Source of the DNA: Leptodactylus fallax
Taxonomy: Eukaryota; Chordata; Amphibia; Anura; Leptodactylidae
Length of the DNA: 64,000 nucleotides
NCBI GenBank assembly: GCA_947044405.1
Contig: CAMRHE010000157.1
Location: forward strand, 310,001-374,000
Reading direction: 5' to 3'
Of this stretch, positions 61,497-64,000 are shown piece after piece. Position 1 is the stretch's first letter, and each line of letters starts with the position of its first letter. The notes under the pieces were generated by a model. It was not told where the DNA came from. It ran no database searches and saw only the letters and a list, made by a program, of their open reading frames with translations. A program made the position numbers and the translations under genes.

Positions 61497-64000
61497 GATA
61501 GTGTGTGAAGATGAAGAACTCCTATAGGAATAACTATAATTGGCAACTCTGCTTTCCAATGTACAGCATGGTTGCACAAACCCCAGGAGCATGGTAGCCT
61601 ATGTGATCAGAAATCTGCTAGTTTTCCATTCCACACACTTAGCAGTTGTATTTCCCTACTAAGTAAGCTACGTACCTCAGTCCATATGTCATGTATTTGA
61701 TGAAGTTCAGGACTAAATTACTGCCGTTAAGCATCAGTAAATAATAATAATACATTTTATTTATATAGCGCCAACACTTTAAATAATTAATTATTGTTTT
61801 ATTAAATGCGGGTCATATTTCCATTTCCAATGCTTAACCTATATGAGAAAAACCTTAGCATCACAGACAAAGCAAAGTCCAGATTTAGCATAGTAGATAT
61901 AATTGGCAAAATGTAGATTTCTGCTTTCAGTGCCTATATTTAGCTCACACGTTTTATGTCAATGGAGATTCTTGGTATCTATTTTCATGCTTACTGCACT
62001 GGAAACCATCTTTCTTGCCACTCCCTTCACCTACTTCCTTCTCAATAACAGTATACTCCACACAGTTTACTTAGTTTAGCTTCTGCAGTATGTATATTCA
62101 CTACATAGCTAATCCATTCACTGACTGCCTGCAGGCTCAGTCTCCAGTCTTTTTCTTTCCTCACTGTGGCATATGTCTATTGTCTATGGTTCATGGGAAC
62201 ATAAAATAAAAGTGATCTGTGACTATTTGGTCAAACTTCGTAGTAGTAGCTAAAATGCACAACATCCATTGAGATCAGTCTGTTAATACAGTCAGAATGG
62301 GTCAACGTGCATAGGCTTAAGATACATAAGACACAGACTTTAGTTGGCTGAAATGGGTGATTTTGGTCATTTCGGCCAATGATTTTTTTTTTAAGAGAAA
62401 AAAAAAAAAAGGGGAATGACCATTCACAGCGCCAGATTTTTGTTTACCCAAAAAATGTCTAACCTGTTGGAGATTTGTTTATCTAGGTGGCGGGACTGTT
62501 TTTCCAGACAATCTTACCCCTGATCAATCGGTTGCATGATGGTCGATATACAATATATAGCTAACTTTAGCTTGGCCATACACATGAGATACATGTCAGC
62601 TGAATGTCCAACATGTCTAATGCTTCTCTCCTCCAAAATCTGCCATAAGGGGAGTGTTGGGAGGCCCCAAACACCTTAGATGCTTGGCCAATTGGCCATA
62701 TAATAAGACTGCTGCTGCAAGGGGACAAATGAATAAGGCACAGTGAAATTCAACATCCCAATGGGAAATACTAGGCAACTCCTATAAACATTAGACAGCT
62801 GATCAGGCTGAAATTTGTTCACATGGCCACAGTGAACAATATTCAGTACTTTTACAGGAGGCAACATGAAGCAACATTATATATACCGTATATACTGTAT
62901 ATTACAAAATTGATACTGGCACCTGGGGCGGTATGCATGGGTGATCTGTTATGCCATTTACCATACAAAACCACACTGTCCACCAGTTTAGTCTCCAAGC
63001 AACAGATAACAGAAACATTGAGGGACCAGCGGCAGCTGGAGGAGGTGAGTCACATCCTGTCACTGTCACTTTGACACAGCAGCACAAACCTAGACTTCCG
63101 CCTACTAAGCCTTATCAGCCTGTGGCAGAGAAGACCAGCAACAGCAGCAGTCGACTTTACACCTGTAGTGTGTGACACCACACATAAATGGCTGCACACA
63201 TGACAGCACACAGTAGTGTCTACACAGGGTGCTTCAGACTCAGCCAATAATATGTTATATTAGGGTACATGGGTCATTTATTTAAAAGCATCTCCTGCTA
63301 AAAACATCAATAATATGTAAGTAATAAATCCTTTTCTTCTGTATCTGGTTCAGGGAAAGCTGGGTGATGGCTTATCTACCGTACAGCTGTTACAGAAATT
63401 TTTGCGACCGCCCCATTCATTTAGATGGGGCTTGCAGAAATCAATGCGCCTGTTGCCAAAATATCCCTTTACATAGTACAAAGTACAGAATAGATTTTAT
63501 ACCTGCAAAAATGTCTGCAACAAATCTGCAGCATGTAGTTTTACCTCTAAGCAGCAAAAGACAAGTATCTATGTAGAATTAGACAGTATTGACATTTAGG
63601 AGTTAATGGAACTATTTCTACCCTATGGTAGAAATAACATTGGCCATGCTTGTCATTCAACTTTCCTAGAATCAGATAAAATTAAGACCTCATGCACATG
63701 ACAGAGCATTCTGCAAGTAGGTTTGCCAGCACCTCCTTCGCTTAGGACAAAACTCAGGACAGGTCCTATTCCTGTTTTGCAGGCTGGGGTCAACGCAGTT
63801 AATCAATGGGTTCATGGAGGCATGGGAAATACATAGATATTATCTATATTATTATGTGCCGCCTGTGCCATTGTCATGCATCATGTTCCCACTGACCCAT
63901 TGGTGCACTTAGCCTTATACTGTAATACGGTGCTCTGTGCAGCGTCAGATTATGGAGGTATTCTCCTCTGCAAACAATGATACTATGGGATAGCCGTATA

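Overview
This is a vertebrate nuclear-genome window, most likely from an anuran amphibian (inference). The one host gene is on the minus strand: 13 consecutive exons between 26476 and 5119 whose translations join in phase. They match vertebrate IQGAP1 from within the calponin-homology (CH) domain through the fifth IQGAP internal repeat, about residues 52-593 of the human protein (numbering from memory). Every junction has GT/AG sites and compatible phase. Exons 1-2 were not found at higher coordinates, and the WW, IQ and GAP-related exons are not at lower coordinates, so both gene ends probably lie outside the window. The host guess rests on the repeats: foldback MITEs flanked by TTAA, Tc1-like and hAT elements, a tRNA-headed SINE, and a Ty3/gypsy element.

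Layout. 1-5118: intron with several MITEs, a LINE reverse-transcriptase fragment and a perfect short hairpin. 5119-26476: the exons, separated by introns holding a decayed Tc1-like element, nested TTAA foldbacks, a 265-bp GA microsatellite, a SINE and a large foldback 24 nt after one splice donor. 26477-64000: no host exon recognised. This part is probably a long 5' intron of IQGAP1 filled with repeats. It holds a gypsy-type LTR retrotransposon (about 33391-40240, minus strand), a Tc1-like element with long IR/DR-type ends (45335-46888), a LINE 3' end (about 47480-47900), and two abutting non-autonomous hAT elements (53161-56062 and 56076-57258). The first hAT contains a complete Tc1-like transposon with an intact transposase ORF (54325-55887), and the second carries a 32-bp minisatellite. 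A 47-bp satellite of about 55 copies follows at 57398-59985.

The LTR element carries most of the detail. It has an 18-nt primer-binding site complementary to the 3' end of tRNA-Ser, a gag ORF with one CCHC knuckle, and a candidate -1 frameshift heptamer (GTTAAAC) directly before the gag stop. The overlapping pol frame begins with a DTGS protease. The rest of pol is broken by several frameshifts. The two LTRs differ mainly by single-base indels, and homopolymer-rich, probably corrupted sequence lies at both outer edges, so some of the breaks may be assembly errors.

I found no undescribed host gene system. The strongest leads are the gag-pol frameshift site, the intact Tc1-like transposase with 35 residues between its second D and the E (not the usual 34), the hAT pair with overlapping target duplications, and the repeat-matched exon structure of IQGAP1.
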